Positions 24,018-32,999 of a stretch of 64,000 bases of DNA are shown here, in pieces. The notes below the pieces were generated by a model, which had not been told where the DNA came from, did no database searches, and saw nothing but the letters and a program-made list of their open reading frames with translations. The position numbers and the translations under genes were made by a program. This DNA comes from Actinomycetota bacterium. GTDB taxonomy: Bacteria > Actinomycetota > Acidimicrobiia > IMCC26256 > JAENVU01. Position 1 is the stretch's first letter, and every line of letters begins with the position of its first letter. The stretch covers positions 1 through 64,000 of the forward strand of contig VGBT01000003.1 of the NCBI GenBank assembly GCA_016870395.1, written 5' to 3'.

Positions 24018-25106
24018 CTACGGTCGCGGGAGGGCCAGAGCGGTCCGGTACGCGACCGCGTGCGCCGCCGCGGAAGCGCTCCAGGTGAACCTTTGCGCGC
24101 GCTGCCGACCGAGCTTCGCGAGCCCCTCGCGCGCGGAGGGATCGTCGAGCAGCCCCTCGAGCGCACAGGCCCAGGCGTCGACGTCGCCGGCGGGTACGAG
24201 CATCCCGGCATCGGCGACGACCTCGGGCAACGACGTCGTCGCGGAGGCGACCACCGGGCAGCCTCGCGCCATCGCCTCGAGTGCGGGCAGGCCGAAGCCC
24301 TCGTAGCGCGACGGCACCGCGCAGATCACCGCCCGCCGGTAGAGCGCGTCGAGGGTCGTGTCGTCGACGCGTCCGAGCTCGCGGATGCCGGGGCTGTCGA
24401 GCCCGGGCACCGCGAGCCAGCCCCGGGGGCCGACCACGACGAGCGCCAGGTCGGGGCGTCGCCGACGCAGCACGGTATACGCCGCGACGAGCGTGTCGAG
24501 GCCCTTGCGCGGCTCGATCGTTCCCACGAAGAGAAGGAACGGCGCGTGCACGCCGATGCGCCGGATCCGCGGGTCGACGACCTCGTCGGGCTCCGGCTCG
24601 GGCACGGTCACCCCGTGAGGTGCGAGGTGGATCCGGCCCGGGTCGAAGCCGATCCGGACGAGCTCGTCACACGCGAACTGCGATGCGGTGACGATGACCG
24701 CCGCCTCTCGATAGGTGATCGCGAGGCCGCGTCGGTGGAACTCGACCCCGCGGCGAGTGAACGCCTCCGGGTGGCGGAGAAAGGCGATGTCGTGCACGGT
24801 CACGACCAGCGGCGTGCGGCCGCCCGGTGGCACTGCGAGGCTCGGTGCATGCAGCACGTCGGTCCCGAGGTCGACCACCGGCCGCCGGGCGCGGTGCCAG
24901 AGCTCGTAGCGCCACGGAGCCGGCGGCCAACCGAGGTTCTGGTAGCCCCGGAACGAGTCGCTCCAGCGCGCCGGCGACGCACCGGCGGCGAAGGGCACCA
25001 CATCGACGTCGGCCTCGGGGAGTGCCTCTGCGAGCGACGACACGTAACGCCCGATCCCGCCGGGGACCGGTTGGAGGAGCTGGCCGACGTGCAGCGCGAC
25101 CTTCAC
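24018..25106 (-). CDS. GT4-family glycosyltransferase, second of three
   Basis: A 362-residue GT-B glycosyltransferase: VALHVGQLLQPVPGGIGRYVSSLAEAL at the N-terminus, VVTVHDIAFLRHPEAF, then FVGTIEPRKGLDTLVAAY and the EX7E motif in VPSRYEGFGLPALEAMARG. It is clearly paralogous to the genes on both sides, so the cluster probably grew by duplication and builds successive linkages of one glycan. The GTG start overlaps the upstream gene by four bases. Confidence 0.9.
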   Translation of the reverse strand: MKVALHVGQLLQPVPGGIGRYVSSLAEALPEADVDVVPFAAGASPARWSDSFRGYQNLGWPPAPWRYELWHRARRPVVDLGTDVLHAPSLAVPPGGRTPLVVTVHDIAFLRHPEAFTRRGVEFHRRGLAITYREAAVIVTASQFACDELVRIGFDPGRIHLAPHGVTVPEPEPDEVVDPRIRRIGVHAPFLLFVGTIEPRKGLDTLVAAYTVLRRRRPDLALVVVGPRGWLAVPGLDSPGIRELGRVDDTTLDALYRRAVICAVPSRYEGFGLPALEAMARGCPVVASATTSLPEVVADAGMLVPAGDVDAWACALEGLLDDPSAREGLAKLGRQRAQRFTWSASAAAHAVAYRTALALPRP

Positions 25107-26221
25107 CTGAGCACAGGGTAGCGCTCGACCAACGTCGCGGCCATCCGCTCCCACGTGTACCGGCGCGTGCGGGCGAGACCGGACGCGACCAGTCGCTGCC
25201 TCGTCGTGTCTGCGTGGAGCGCGTCGAGGAGCGCGGCGGCGATCGCGTCGTCGTCGTGCGGGTCGACGAAAAGAGCGGCGTCGCCGAGCACCTCGGGGAG
25301 CGCGCCGGCCCGGCCGGCCACGACAGGGACTCCGGCCGCCATTGCTTCGAGCGCCGGGAAGCCGAAGCCTTCGTAGATCGACGGGTAGGCGAACACCGAC
25401 GCGCCGGCCAGCAGATCGCGGCGCGCGGCGTCGCGCACGTAGCCGAGCCGCACGATGCGCTCGCGGGCCGGGGAGATGTCGACTGCGGCGGTGAAGCGCT
25501 CGCGATCCCACCCGTCGGGTCCGGCGACCACGAGCACGACGTCGGGGTCCGCCCGTGCGACGAGGCCGAAGGCTCGGACCAGCGCGGGCAGGTTCTTGCG
25601 GGGTTCGACGGTGCCGAGTGCGAGCACGTACCGCTCGGCACCTGCGAGGCGAGCACCGCCCGCTCGATCGCCCGCGCCCACGTCGGGCACGCCGCTGTGC
25701 ACCGCGACGATTCGGTCGGGCGCGAGCCCGAAGTGCTCCGCTACCTCGTCGGCCACGAAGCGGCTCGGGGTGTGGACGGTGGCGCCGCGGTCGACGGCCC
25801 GGCGCAGGAGCAGCGGATATCGGAGGGTGTCGGGCGTGCACAGCTCCGGGTACCGCACGAAGGTCAGGTCGTGGACCATCACCATCACGGGCGCGCGAGC
25901 CGGCGGTGCTACGTAGTTGAGCGCGTGCACGACATCGACCGGTCCGGTCCAGCGCTCGACCCGTGGCTCGACGCTGCCCCGTTCCCACAGGCCGCGCACG
26001 ACGCGCGCCGGAGCTGGCCGAGTTGCGCCGCGGACCCCGCGAGGCAGCACGGGAGCGAGGCCGCCGCGCCCGCGCCACGTGAGGGCGTACGCGATCGGCT
26101 CCACGTCAGGACGCGCGGCGAGGGCGCGGAGGAGGCCGGCGGCCACCTCGCCCACACCGGTGCGGTTGCCGAGAAGCGGCGTGCCGTCGACGGCAATGCG
26201 GAGGGCGCTGATCGAACGCAT
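25103..26221 (-). CDS. GT4-family glycosyltransferase, third of three
   Basis: A 372-residue GT-B glycosyltransferase. It starts at the ATG at 26221 with MRSISALRIAVDGTPLLGNRTGVGEVAAG; the frame is open further upstream but that part has no family match. Motifs are VMVHDLTFVRYPELCTP, LALGTVEPRKNLPALVRAF and the EX7E region in YPSIYEGFGFPALEAMAAG. It is the second gene of the operon, 31 bases after the flippase. Donor and acceptor sugars cannot be read from sequence. Confidence 0.9.
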   Translation of the reverse strand: MRSISALRIAVDGTPLLGNRTGVGEVAAGLLRALAARPDVEPIAYALTWRGRGGLAPVLPRGVRGATRPAPARVVRGLWERGSVEPRVERWTGPVDVVHALNYVAPPARAPVMVMVHDLTFVRYPELCTPDTLRYPLLLRRAVDRGATVHTPSRFVADEVAEHFGLAPDRIVAVHSGVPDVGAGDRAGGARLAGAERYVLALGTVEPRKNLPALVRAFGLVARADPDVVLVVAGPDGWDRERFTAAVDISPARERIVRLGYVRDAARRDLLAGASVFAYPSIYEGFGFPALEAMAAGVPVVAGRAGALPEVLGDAALFVDPHDDDAIAAALLDALHADTTRQRLVASGLARTRRYTWERMAATLVERYPVLR

Positions 26222-26252
26222 GCTACCGGCCGGGCGCGGGGTTCGTACGCGC

Positions 26253-27578
26253 TCAGAGCTCGAGTGGCTCGTGTCCGATTGCCGTGATGAGCGAGTCGAT
26301 GCTCTCGGAAACACCCTTGCGCATGCGGCCGATGAGCGCTGCCGCCATCACCGCGGTTGCGAGAGTCGAGCCGACCACGAAGCCGACCTCGACGCGCAAC
26401 GGCAAGCGGTCGATGGCCGCCGTGCCGATCAGGAAGCCGAGCACGCCGACTCCCCACGCGAAGGTCACGGTCCGGTGACCGTGCAGCGCGATCAGTGCCT
26501 GCGCGATCGTGAGGGCGACGATGAAGATGCCACTCCCCAGCGCGAGCAACCCCAGGTCGAGGTTGTCGATCGTGAAGTCCTCGAAGAGGATCTTGCCGGC
26601 GGCCGGCCCGATGGCGAAGGCCGCGAGGGTGCCGATGCCCGCGATCCCGACCACGACCAGCAGGAGCTGCTTGAAGCCGGTCCGGAAGTCGTCGTGGCGG
26701 CCCGCGCCGGCCAGGTTGGCGAGCTTCGGGAGCAAGGTGCCCTGTACGGCCTGGAAGAGGAGCACCGGGATGCGCGCCACGAAGAACGCCGACGTGAACG
26801 CGGCAGCTGCGGCCTTGCCGGTGCTTGATTCGAGGAAGTTGATGCCGAGGAGCGAGGAATAGGCGAGGAGCTGCATCAGCACGGAGCCGGCGAGGAGCCA
26901 GCCCAGCGCATTCGAGAGCTCGGAGTAGGGCGCGGGCGGACCGGGGGTGAGGAGCCCGTGTTGCTTGCGGAGCGCGAACAGCACGGCCGCGAACGGCGCC
27001 AGCGCGATGCACATCCCGTATGCGCCGGCCGTGTTGGCCCCGAGCGACGTGAGCACTATCGCGGCGCCGAGACGCACCGCGCCCTCGGTGGCGAGCATCT
27101 CCCCGTAGGGCCGGAAGCGAGCGTTCCCCGAGAGCGTTCCACGCACGGTGTGCATGCAGTAGAAGCCGACGAGGCCGACGGCGAGGCTCGCGACGAGGAG
27201 CCAGTCGTCGTCGAAGCGCTCGATGTACAGCGGCGACGTCGCGATCACGATCACCACCAACGCCGCCGTGAGGATCCCGCCGAGGCGGGCGGCGCGCACG
27301 ACCAGCGGCTTGCCGCCGAGACCCTGGGCCCGGCGGTGGGCGAGGGCCCTGCCAACCTCTTGCTCGAGCGGCAGGAAGAGCCCGGGCCCCGCGACGAAGA
27401 TGAAGCTCCAGAAGAGGCCGAACGCGGTCTCGCCGCCCTCGCCGAGGGAGTTCAGGGCGACGATGACGAAGACGTAGGCGGTGGCCGCGGCGACTGCGAG
27501 GCCCGCGCCGACCGCGAAGGTCCCCTCGGGGGCGACATCACGGACCTTGCCGATGAGCTTGCTCGCGTGGTCCCTCAC
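26253..27578 (-). CDS. Polysaccharide flippase-like membrane protein (MOP superfamily)
   Basis: A 441-residue integral membrane protein with about 12 predicted helices, the normal number for Wzx/MviN-type transporters of the MOP superfamily that move lipid-linked sugars across the membrane. Landmarks are FGLFWSFIFVAGPGLFLPLEQEVGRALAHRRAQG and RIPVLLFQAVQGTLLPKLANLAGAG, both characteristic of O-antigen export proteins. It is the first gene of the glycan operon, with a probable TATGCT -10 about 80 bases upstream of the GTG start. No polymerase, ligase or priming transferase is in the window. Confidence 0.8.
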   Translation of the reverse strand: MRDHASKLIGKVRDVAPEGTFAVGAGLAVAAATAYVFVIVALNSLGEGGETAFGLFWSFIFVAGPGLFLPLEQEVGRALAHRRAQGLGGKPLVVRAARLGGILTAALVVIVIATSPLYIERFDDDWLLVASLAVGLVGFYCMHTVRGTLSGNARFRPYGEMLATEGAVRLGAAIVLTSLGANTAGAYGMCIALAPFAAVLFALRKQHGLLTPGPPAPYSELSNALGWLLAGSVLMQLLAYSSLLGINFLESSTGKAAAAAFTSAFFVARIPVLLFQAVQGTLLPKLANLAGAGRHDDFRTGFKQLLLVVVGIAGIGTLAAFAIGPAAGKILFEDFTIDNLDLGLLALGSGIFIVALTIAQALIALHGHRTVTFAWGVGVLGFLIGTAAIDRLPLRVEVGFVVGSTLATAVMAAALIGRMRKGVSESIDSLITAIGHEPLEL

Positions 27579-27714
27579 AGGCGGACGTTCGATCCTGGGT
27601 CGGCGACGATGCTGGCGTGCGGTGCTGGCGTGCGTGCGGGTGAGCCGCCGCAGACGGGTTCGAGCATAGCGGCGGGATGGGCCGATCCCGGCTCCTTGGT
27701 GCGATCATCACGGG

Positions 27715-27804
27715 GTGAAGACGCGCACGCTCATGCTGCTCGCGCTGGTCACCGGGATGGCAATCCTGGCCGCCGGGGCGGTCCAGATCCTCATGGCCCG
27801 CTGA
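27715..27804 (+). CDS. 29-residue single-helix membrane peptide
   Basis: GTG-started frame encoding MKTRTLMLLALVTGMAIL, then AAGAVQILMAR. It is one basic N-terminus followed by one hydrophobic helix, the form of a membrane microprotein. Similar tiny proteins, with a KxRTL-x-LLAL start and VQ-x-L near the end, recur in actinobacterial genomes in my recollection, but none has an assigned role. It is the only frame in the 277-base gap between the flippase and lpdA and reads in the same direction as lpdA, 51 bases or so before it. Confidence 0.55.
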   Translation: MKTRTLMLLALVTGMAILAAGAVQILMAR

Positions 27805-27858
27805 GGGCGCGCGGAGGGGGAGAATGGCGCCGAGCACGAGCCCGTAGCCGACGAGGTG

Positions 27859-29250
27859 ATGAGCGTGGCCGAGCACTTCGACGTGGTGATCCTGGGCGGC
27901 GGCCCGGGTGGGTACGCGGCCGCGCTCTACGGGGCGGCGGCCGGCCTGCGGATCGCGCTGGTGGAGGAGTCCCGCGTCGGTGGCACCTGCCTGCACCGAG
28001 GTTGCATACCCGCCAAGGAGCTCCTCCAGACCGCGGAGGTGTTGCGAACGGTCCGCGACGCCGCCGAGTTCGGCGTCGGTGTGGGCGAGCCGACGCTCGA
28101 CCTTCCCGTCGCGCTCGCCCGCAAGCAGAAGGTCGTCGACAAGCTGACCAAGGGGCTCGAGTCGCTGCTCAAGGGGCGCCAGGTCACCGTGGTGCCGGGC
28201 ACCGGGATGATCGCCGATGCTGCCGATCGCCGGTTGCGCGTCGCAGACGGCACCGAGTGCACCGGTGACGCACTCGTGCTCGCCACCGGCTCCGCCCCGC
28301 GTTCGATCCCCGGCATCGATGTCGACGGTGAGCGTGTGCTCTCGTCCGATCACGTGCTCGCGCTCGACCGCGTCCCGGCGCGCACCGCGATCATCGGCGG
28401 AGGTGCGATCGGCTGCGAGTTCGCCTCCTACCTCCACGACGTGGGCAGCGAGGTCACCCTCCTCGAGGCGCTTCCCGCGATCCTCCCCGGAGTGGACGCC
28501 CAGGTCGCCGACGTGGTGTTCCGCGCCTTTCGTCGCCGCGGCATCTCGATGCACACCGGAGTGCACGTCGAGGGCGTCGAGGGCGTTGAGCCGACCGTCG
28601 TGCGCTTCACCGAAGCAGGGAACGTCTCCACGCTGGAGGTGGACGCGGTGGTCGTGAGCGTCGGGCGGCGGCCACGCTCCGAGGGCATCGGGCTCGAGGG
28701 ATCTGGAGTCGCGGTCGACCCCCACGGCTACGTCGTGGTCGACGGGTGCATGCGCACCGCCGTGCCCGGCGTCTATGCCGTCGGCGACCTCGTCGCGACC
28801 CCGGCGCTCGCGCACGTGGGGTTCGCGGAGGCGATCGTCGCGATCAAGTCCGTCTTGGGCGAGGACCCGGCCCCCCTCGACTACGACAAGGTGCCCTGGG
28901 GGATCTACTGCCACCCGGAGGTCGCGTTCAGCGGCCTCACCGAAGCCGTCGCGCGTGAGCGGGGCCACGACGTCGTGACCTCCGTACACCGGTTCGGCGG
29001 CAACAGCCGTGCAATCGTCCTCGGCGAGACCGACGGCATGGTGAAGATCGTGGCCGAGCGTGACGGCCCCGTCCTGGGGGTGCACCTCGCGGGACCGTGG
29101 GCCACCGAGCTGCTGGCCGAGGGGTACCTCGCGGTCAGCTGGGAGGCGACCGCAGCCGAGATCGGCGCGCTGATCCACGCGCACCCCACGCTCTCGGAGC
29201 TGTTCGGCGAGACCGCGCTCGCGCTCACCGGCCGCGGGCTGCACGGCTAG
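27859..29250 (+). CDS. lpdA: Dihydrolipoyl dehydrogenase (E3)
   Basis: FAD enzyme that reoxidises dihydrolipoyl groups of 2-oxoacid dehydrogenase complexes. The 463 residues have FAD loop ILGGGPGGYAAALY, redox disulfide GGTCLHRGCIPAK (C-x4-C), NAD loop AIIGGGAIGCEFASYL, ATGSAPRSIPG, VYAVGDLV, and the active-site His-Glu pair in IHAHPTLSELF. Three starts are close together: GTG 27856, ATG 27859 and GTG 27865; GAGG at 27853-27856 is best spaced for the last. It opens an operon with an E2 subunit and the LipB-LipA fusion, 16 bases before the E2 gene. Confidence 0.94.
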   Translation: MSVAEHFDVVILGGGPGGYAAALYGAAAGLRIALVEESRVGGTCLHRGCIPAKELLQTAEVLRTVRDAAEFGVGVGEPTLDLPVALARKQKVVDKLTKGLESLLKGRQVTVVPGTGMIADAADRRLRVADGTECTGDALVLATGSAPRSIPGIDVDGERVLSSDHVLALDRVPARTAIIGGGAIGCEFASYLHDVGSEVTLLEALPAILPGVDAQVADVVFRAFRRRGISMHTGVHVEGVEGVEPTVVRFTEAGNVSTLEVDAVVVSVGRRPRSEGIGLEGSGVAVDPHGYVVVDGCMRTAVPGVYAVGDLVATPALAHVGFAEAIVAIKSVLGEDPAPLDYDKVPWGIYCHPEVAFSGLTEAVARERGHDVVTSVHRFGGNSRAIVLGETDGMVKIVAERDGPVLGVHLAGPWATELLAEGYLAVSWEATAAEIGALIHAHPTLSELFGETALALTGRGLHG

Positions 29251-29266
29251 GACCATCGGAGCGCAC

Positions 29267-30517
29267 TTGGACGTCACCCTGCCCCAGCTCGGCGAGACCG
29301 TCACCGAGGGCACGATCACCCGCTGGTGCAAGCAGGTGGGGGAGTCGGTCGCGCTCGACGAACCGCTCTACGAGGTGTCCACCGACAAGGTCGACTCCGA
29401 GGTTCCCTCGCCCGCCGCCGGTGTGCTGACCGAGATCCTCGTCCCGGAGGGTGACACGGTGGAGGTGGGCGCGCGTCTCGCGGTGATCGCCGCGGTTGAC
29501 GTCGCCGCGGTTGACGTCGCCGCGGTGGCACCACCCACCGCGCCCGCGCCGGCGCCACGCACCCCGGATCCACCCGCACCCGCACCGGTTGCCACGCCGC
29601 CCTCGCCGCCGCCCCCCGTGGCCCCCGTGGCCGCCGATGTCAGGGTCACGTCCCCCGTCGTGCGGCGCCTCATGGCGGAGCGGGGCCTCGACCCGGCCCG
29701 GATCACCGGGACGGGAGAGGGCGGGCGCATCACGCGCCGCGACGTGTTGAACGCGCCCGGCGCCCCGGCGCGCACGCCGGGAGCCGCGCTAGCGCCCAAG
29801 GTCGGTGACGAGGTGCTCCCGTTCGACAACATCAGGCGGCGCACGGCCGAGCACATGGTGCGGTCGAAGGCCACGAGCGCGCACGTCTACACGTCGGTCG
29901 AGGTCGACTACGAGCGCGTCGACCGCGTCCGCCGCGCCCATCAGGCCGACTGGGTGGCCGAAGAGGGCTTCTCGCTCACCTACCTGCCGTTCATCGTCCG
30001 AGCGTTCTGCGACGCGGTGCGAGAGTTCCCCCGCGTCAACGCGAGCGTCGACGGGGACGCGCTCGTCATGCACCACGACCTCAACCTCGGCATCGCGGTC
30101 GACCTCGACTTCAACGGCCTGATCGCGCCCGTGGTCCGCGAGGCAGATGGCAAGCGGCTCCGGCTGGTGGCCCGGGAGATCCGTGACCTCGCGGGCCGGG
30201 CGCGTGCCAAGCAGCTCGGTCCCGACGAGGTCGTCGGCGGCACCTTCACGATCACCAACATGGGTCCGTTCGGCACGCTCATGACGCTTCCGATCATCAA
30301 CCAGCCTCAGGTGGCGATCCTGGCCACCGACGCGATCCGCAAGCGGCCGGTGGTGGTGGAGGGCCCCGACGGCGACGACGCGATCGCCGTCCATCCGGTC
30401 GGGGTGCTCGCGCTCACCTGGGACCACCGCGCCTTCGACGGTGCATACGCCGCGTCGTTCCTCCACGCGCTGCGCGAGATCCTCGAGACCCGCAACTGGG
30501 CGCCGGAGCTCGCATGA
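29267..30517 (+). CDS. 2-oxoacid dehydrogenase E2, dihydrolipoamide acyltransferase
   Basis: A 416-residue E2 with one lipoyl domain at the N-terminus (lipoylated Lys41 in [10 protein letters not shown]), an Ala/Pro-rich linker, an E1/E3-binding domain near residues 130-165 ([20 protein letters not shown]) and a catalytic domain ending in the active-site motif [11 protein letters not shown]. No E1 is present, so whether the complex acts on pyruvate, 2-oxoglutarate or branched-chain acids is unclear; one lipoyl domain and the TNMGPFG region fit SucB or branched-chain types. Start is TTG at 29267, five bases after CGGAG. It overlaps lipB-lipA by four bases. Confidence 0.92.
   Translation: MDVTLPQLGETVTEGTITRWCKQVGESVALDEPLYEVSTDKVDSEVPSPAAGVLTEILVPEGDTVEVGARLAVIAAVDVAAVDVAAVAPPTAPAPAPRTPDPPAPAPVATPPSPPPPVAPVAADVRVTSPVVRRLMAERGLDPARITGTGEGGRITRRDVLNAPGAPARTPGAALAPKVGDEVLPFDNIRRRTAEHMVRSKATSAHVYTSVEVDYERVDRVRRAHQADWVAEEGFSLTYLPFIVRAFCDAVREFPRVNASVDGDALVMHHDLNLGIAVDLDFNGLIAPVVREADGKRLRLVAREIRDLAGRARAKQLGPDEVVGGTFTITNMGPFGTLMTLPIINQPQVAILATDAIRKRPVVVEGPDGDDAIAVHPVGVLALTWDHRAFDGAYAASFLHALREILETRNWAPELA
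29495..29524 (+). repeat. 15-bp tandem repeat in the E2 linker
   Basis: GTTGACGTCGCCGCG occurs twice in tandem, adding a VDVAA unit after the lipoyl domain. It probably reflects slippage and lengthens the flexible linker. Confidence 0.8.
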
Positions 30518-32073
30518 CGCTGCGGGTTCGCTGGCTCGGACGGCTCCCGTACGCGGAGGCGCTCGACCTACAGCGTGCGCTGCATGCGCGCACGGAAGAC
30601 GACTACCTGCTGCTCCTCGAGCACCCGCACGTGTACACGCTCGGCAAGCGCGCAGATCCCGCCCACGTGCTCACGCCTCCCGCCGCCGTTGGAGCCGAGC
30701 TCGTGCGCACGGACCGGGGCGGCGACGTCACCTATCACGGTCCCGGGCAGCTCGTCGGCTACCCGATCGTCACGCTCGACGAGACCCCGGCGGGGATGCG
30801 CGACGTGGTCGCGCACGTGCGGCGCCTGGAGACCGCCCTCATCGACGTGTTGGCCGGATTCGGGCTCCGCGGCGCGCGCGAGGACGGGCTTGCCGGCGTG
30901 TGGGTGAACGGCGCGAAGATCGCCGCGATCGGCGTGCGGGTCGCCCGCGGGCGCACGATGCACGGCTTCGCGCTCAACGTCGACCCCGATCTCGCGATGT
31001 TCGGACACATCGTTCCTTGTGGCATCGCCGATCGGGGCGTGACCTCGCTCGCAGCGCAGCTCGGCGAGGCGCCACCGATGCGCGCGGTCGTCGACGCCTG
31101 CATCCAGGCCTTCTCGGAGCATCTGGGAGGCACGACGGTGGAGCGCGCCGACGTGGCCTGGGAGCGCGCGGCGGTACCGGTGGCGCTCGGGGCCGACCCC
31201 AGCGCGTTCCGGCGACCCGAGTGGATGAAGGTGCGCGCCGATCTCGGCCCGGGCTATCGCCGGCTCAAGCGCCTCGTGCGCGACGAGGCGCTCCACACGG
31301 TCTGCGAGGAGGCGGGCTGCCCGAACATCTTCGAGTGCTGGTCCCAGGGGACGGCGACCTTCATGATCCTCGGTGAGCGGTGCACGCGCGCGTGTGGCTA
31401 CTGCCTCGTCGACACCCGCAAGCCCCTCGCCGTGGATCCGGAGGAGCCCGAGCGCGTCGCCGACGCGGTCGGTCGTCTCGGGCTCGCGCACGCGGTCATC
31501 ACGAGCGTCGCACGCGACGACGTGGCCGATGGTGGCGCGTCGGCGTTCGCCGCGACCATCGGCGCAGTCCGCCGTCGCAACCCCACGACCACCGTCGAGG
31601 TGTTGATCCCGGACTGCAAGGGCGATCCCGAGTCGCTCGACGTGATCTTCGCCGCCCGTCCCGACGTCCTGAACCACAACCTCGAGACGGTCGCGCGGCT
31701 CCAGCGGTCGGCGCGGCCTTCCGCCGGGTACGCGCGCTCGCTCACCGTTCTCGCGCGCGCCAAGGACGCGGGCCTCGTCACCAAGTCCGGCCTCATCCTC
31801 GGCATGGGGGAGACCGACGACGAGGTGCGCGCTGCGCTGATCGACCTGCGGGCGGTCGGCACCGACATCGTCACGCTCGGCCAGTACCTGCGGCCGTCCC
31901 GGGCCCACCTGCCCGTCGCCCGCTGGTGGACCCCCGACGAGTTCGCCGCCCTGGGAGACCATGCGCGCGCCCTCGGCTTCGCCCACGTCGAGAGCGGACC
32001 GCTCGTACGGTCGAGCTACCACGCCCGCGATGGGGCGGCCGCCATCGAACCCTCGCGGGTCGAGGCGTCGTGA
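30514..32073 (+). CDS. LipB-LipA fusion: octanoyltransferase plus lipoyl synthase
   Basis: One 519-residue frame holds both steps of lipoate synthesis. Residues 1-215 are LipB, with [18 protein letters not shown], the catalytic Lys135 in [10 protein letters not shown] and the Cys169 nucleophile in [15 protein letters not shown]. Residues 233-519 are LipA, with [19 protein letters not shown], the auxiliary cluster cysteines 264, 269 and 275 (C-x4-C-x5-C), the radical-SAM cysteines 290, 294 and 297 (CTRACGYC) and the terminal RSSYHA. A linker of about 20 residues joins them. All catalytic residues are present, so both halves should work. The ATG overlaps the E2 stop by four bases, so the enzyme is made with its target protein. 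Confidence 0.93.
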   Translation: MTLRVRWLGRLPYAEALDLQRALHARTEDDYLLLLEHPHVYTLGKRADPAHVLTPPAAVGAELVRTDRGGDVTYHGPGQLVGYPIVTLDETPAGMRDVVAHVRRLETALIDVLAGFGLRGAREDGLAGVWVNGAKIAAIGVRVARGRTMHGFALNVDPDLAMFGHIVPCGIADRGVTSLAAQLGEAPPMRAVVDACIQAFSEHLGGTTVERADVAWERAAVPVALGADPSAFRRPEWMKVRADLGPGYRRLKRLVRDEALHTVCEEAGCPNIFECWSQGTATFMILGERCTRACGYCLVDTRKPLAVDPEEPERVADAVGRLGLAHAVITSVARDDVADGGASAFAATIGAVRRRNPTTTVEVLIPDCKGDPESLDVIFAARPDVLNHNLETVARLQRSARPSAGYARSLTVLARAKDAGLVTKSGLILGMGETDDEVRAALIDLRAVGTDIVTLGQYLRPSRAHLPVARWWTPDEFAALGDHARALGFAHVESGPLVRSSYHARDGAAAIEPSRVEAS

Positions 32074-32101
32074 CCCGCCCCGCCCGGCGCTGCTCGCCGC
32101 C

Positions 32102-32968
32102 GTGAGCCTCGATCTCGCCACGTTCCTGGTCCAGTGGGCCGCCGGCGGCCTGGCGTTCCTCTGGGTGACCTCGCGCCTGCGCGTGGTCAGCCTCGGCTAC
32201 GGGTGGCTGCTGCGCTCGGTGTACGGCGCCATGGGTGCCTTCGCCGTCTACGCCGAGACCCGCGCCGGGCATCACGGTGCGGCCGAGGCCGTGTTCGTCG
32301 CCGGAACTGCCGCGATGGTCGCGGCCACGGCGGTCGCGCTGTTCGTGAGCGTGGTGCGCCGCGGTGCCGGCGTGTCCGGAGCCCGCGCCGAGCGGGTGCG
32401 CCGGGCCGCGCGCGTCGCAGCGATGGTCGACGGGCCTCCGAGCACGCCGACCGAAGAGCCGGAGACGACGCCCGAGTTCCCTCCGGTGCTCGACCTGATC
32501 GCACCGGCGTTCGGGGTCGTCGCACTCCTGGGTGCGGCGGGGCTCAGCGGCGGCGCGTGGTGGCTCGCGGCGCTACGACTCCTGGCGGGGGCGGCGTTCC
32601 TCGGCTCCGTCACCGACGCGATGCTGCTGGGACACTGGTACCTCACCCAGCCCGGGCTCTCCCGCGCCCCGCTCAAGGACCTCGTGCTCGCGAGCGCGAT
32701 CGCGTGGCCTGTCGAGATCGTCGCGCTCTGCATCCCTGTCGGCATGCTCTCCGTACTCGCGGGCACGATCGACGACGGCTACGACGGCCTGCTCGGTTGG
32801 ATGTGGGTGGTGTGCGCGCTCGGGACGATCGCGCTCGTCGGCGTGACCTGGCTCGCGTTGCGCGAACGCGCGTACTCGGCGGTCATGGCCGCCACGGGGC
32901 TGCTGTACCTGGCGATCCTCACGGCCTTCGGCACCGACCTGGTCGCCCGGGCCTTGCTCGCGCCGTAG
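32102..32968 (+). CDS. Integral membrane protein of unknown function
   Basis: A 288-residue protein with about seven predicted helices: SLDLATFLVQWAAGGLAFLWV, then YGAMGAFAVYAETRAG, helix pairs around residues 60-85 and 140-175, and helices to the end. A hydrophilic, Pro/Thr/Glu-rich loop (PPSTPTEEPETTPEF) divides the first three helices from the rest. LGHWYLTQPGLSRAPLKDL is a striking polar stretch between helices and might be a functional site. The GTG at 32102 starts 28 bases after lipB-lipA and is in the same direction, so it may belong to that operon. I do not recognise the family. Confidence 0.75.
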   Translation: MSLDLATFLVQWAAGGLAFLWVTSRLRVVSLGYGWLLRSVYGAMGAFAVYAETRAGHHGAAEAVFVAGTAAMVAATAVALFVSVVRRGAGVSGARAERVRRAARVAAMVDGPPSTPTEEPETTPEFPPVLDLIAPAFGVVALLGAAGLSGGAWWLAALRLLAGAAFLGSVTDAMLLGHWYLTQPGLSRAPLKDLVLASAIAWPVEIVALCIPVGMLSVLAGTIDDGYDGLLGWMWVVCALGTIALVGVTWLALRERAYSAVMAATGLLYLAILTAFGTDLVARALLAP

Positions 32969-32985
32969 GCCCGCGACCCGGCGGT

Positions 32986-32991
32986 TAGCCT
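32986..32991 (+). promoter_or_regulatory. Leaderless -10 element for the secreted metallopeptidase
   Basis: TAGCCT, eight bases before the ATG at 33000. Confidence 0.5.
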
Positions 32992-32999
32992 GCCCCGCC

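Noticed and set aside
31225-31227. An internal ATG as the start of a separate lipoyl synthase
   Set aside because: It lies inside the conserved [11 protein letters not shown] segment of LipA, without a ribosome site, and the frame is continuous with LipB. A fusion is the direct reading.
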